Source: Pseudohongiella sp. (GTDB lineage Bacteria; Pseudomonadota; Gammaproteobacteria; Pseudomonadales; Pseudohongiellaceae). Taken from it: 64,000 bases of DNA. The stretch covers positions 1-64,000 of the forward strand of contig JAUYSM010000061.1 of NCBI GenBank assembly GCA_030696315.1, written 5' to 3'. The notes under the pieces were generated by a model that worked only from the letters and a program-made list of their open reading frames with translations, did not search any database and was not told the DNA's origin. Of this stretch, positions 63,785 through 64,000 are shown one piece after another; the first letter of the stretch is position 1; every line of letters begins with the position of its first letter. Position numbers and translations under genes: made by a program.

Positions 63785-64000
63785 GACGTCTATCGACAAC
63801 ATCCTCGCTTTTTTTTCGTACAGCTTCGGTTCACCAATTAGTGTCTAATCCTCTATACATGGCAAGGCGATCGTCGTCCATATAGGTTATCCCTCGGTTT
63901 CGTTAAATTTATCGGACATACCAGTAGCTGATTTTGTTATACACAATTGAATGATCAACGGATTATAGGTAAAGAATCCCATCGTGTTGTATAGGCGGGC

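Larger units (their letters stand above)
57735..64000 (+). mobile_element. Left part of an integrated element with multiple tyrosine recombinases (right end beyond the window)
   Basis: Starts at the disrupted ttcA codon; AT-richer than the core; four tightly packed co-directional recombinase-type genes; no core genes after it in this window. Confidence 0.85.

Noticed and set aside
63785-64000. Right junction of the mobile element within the window
   Set aside because: No ttcA continuation (GATTC... encoding DS...) or convincing copy of the left end is visible; the element very likely extends past 64000.

Overview
The window is a gammaproteobacterial chromosome segment. About 57.7 kb is conserved core gene content, followed by about 6 kb of AT-richer DNA from the left end of a mobile element. 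Core genes in order: M16C peptidase, rapA, ylqF-like GTPase, bolA, Bax-like glucosaminidase, polysaccharide deacetylase, rpsB-tsf-pyrH-frr-uppS-cdsA-dxr-rseP-bamA-skp-lpxD-fabZ-lpxA-lpxB-rnhB-dnaE-accA-tilS-pyrG-kdsA-eno-ftsB-ispD-ispF-truD-pcm-DUF368-nlpD-rpoS, fdxA, mutS, pncC, recA-recX, a haemoglobin/DUF3034/cupredoxin/adenylate cyclase group, a DUF1015-C-like protein, GT9, rfbB and fadB. Main points of interest: (1) ttcA is cut inside its SGGKDS PP-loop motif by an element with three tightly packed, divergent tyrosine-recombinase-like genes (412, 553 and 762 aa) plus a 136-aa protein. The layout resembles Tn554 TnpABC or Gamma-Mobile-Trio elements but has an extra recombinase. (2) A dispersed palindromic repeat (GGGGACGGAGGGATCA...TGATCCCTCCGTCCCC) occurs six times in the first 10.5 kb. 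Two copies are in frame inside rapA, one forms the rapA C-terminus and stop codon, one lies next to the bolA promoter, and one is a perfect 26-bp-arm hairpin in the rpsB leader. (3) Two head-to-head structured elements between the Bax-like gene and the deacetylase gene share a core and show compensatory base-pair changes. No tRNA, rRNA or CRISPR array was recognised. All calls come from reading the sequence and the supplied ORF track; no database search was run.
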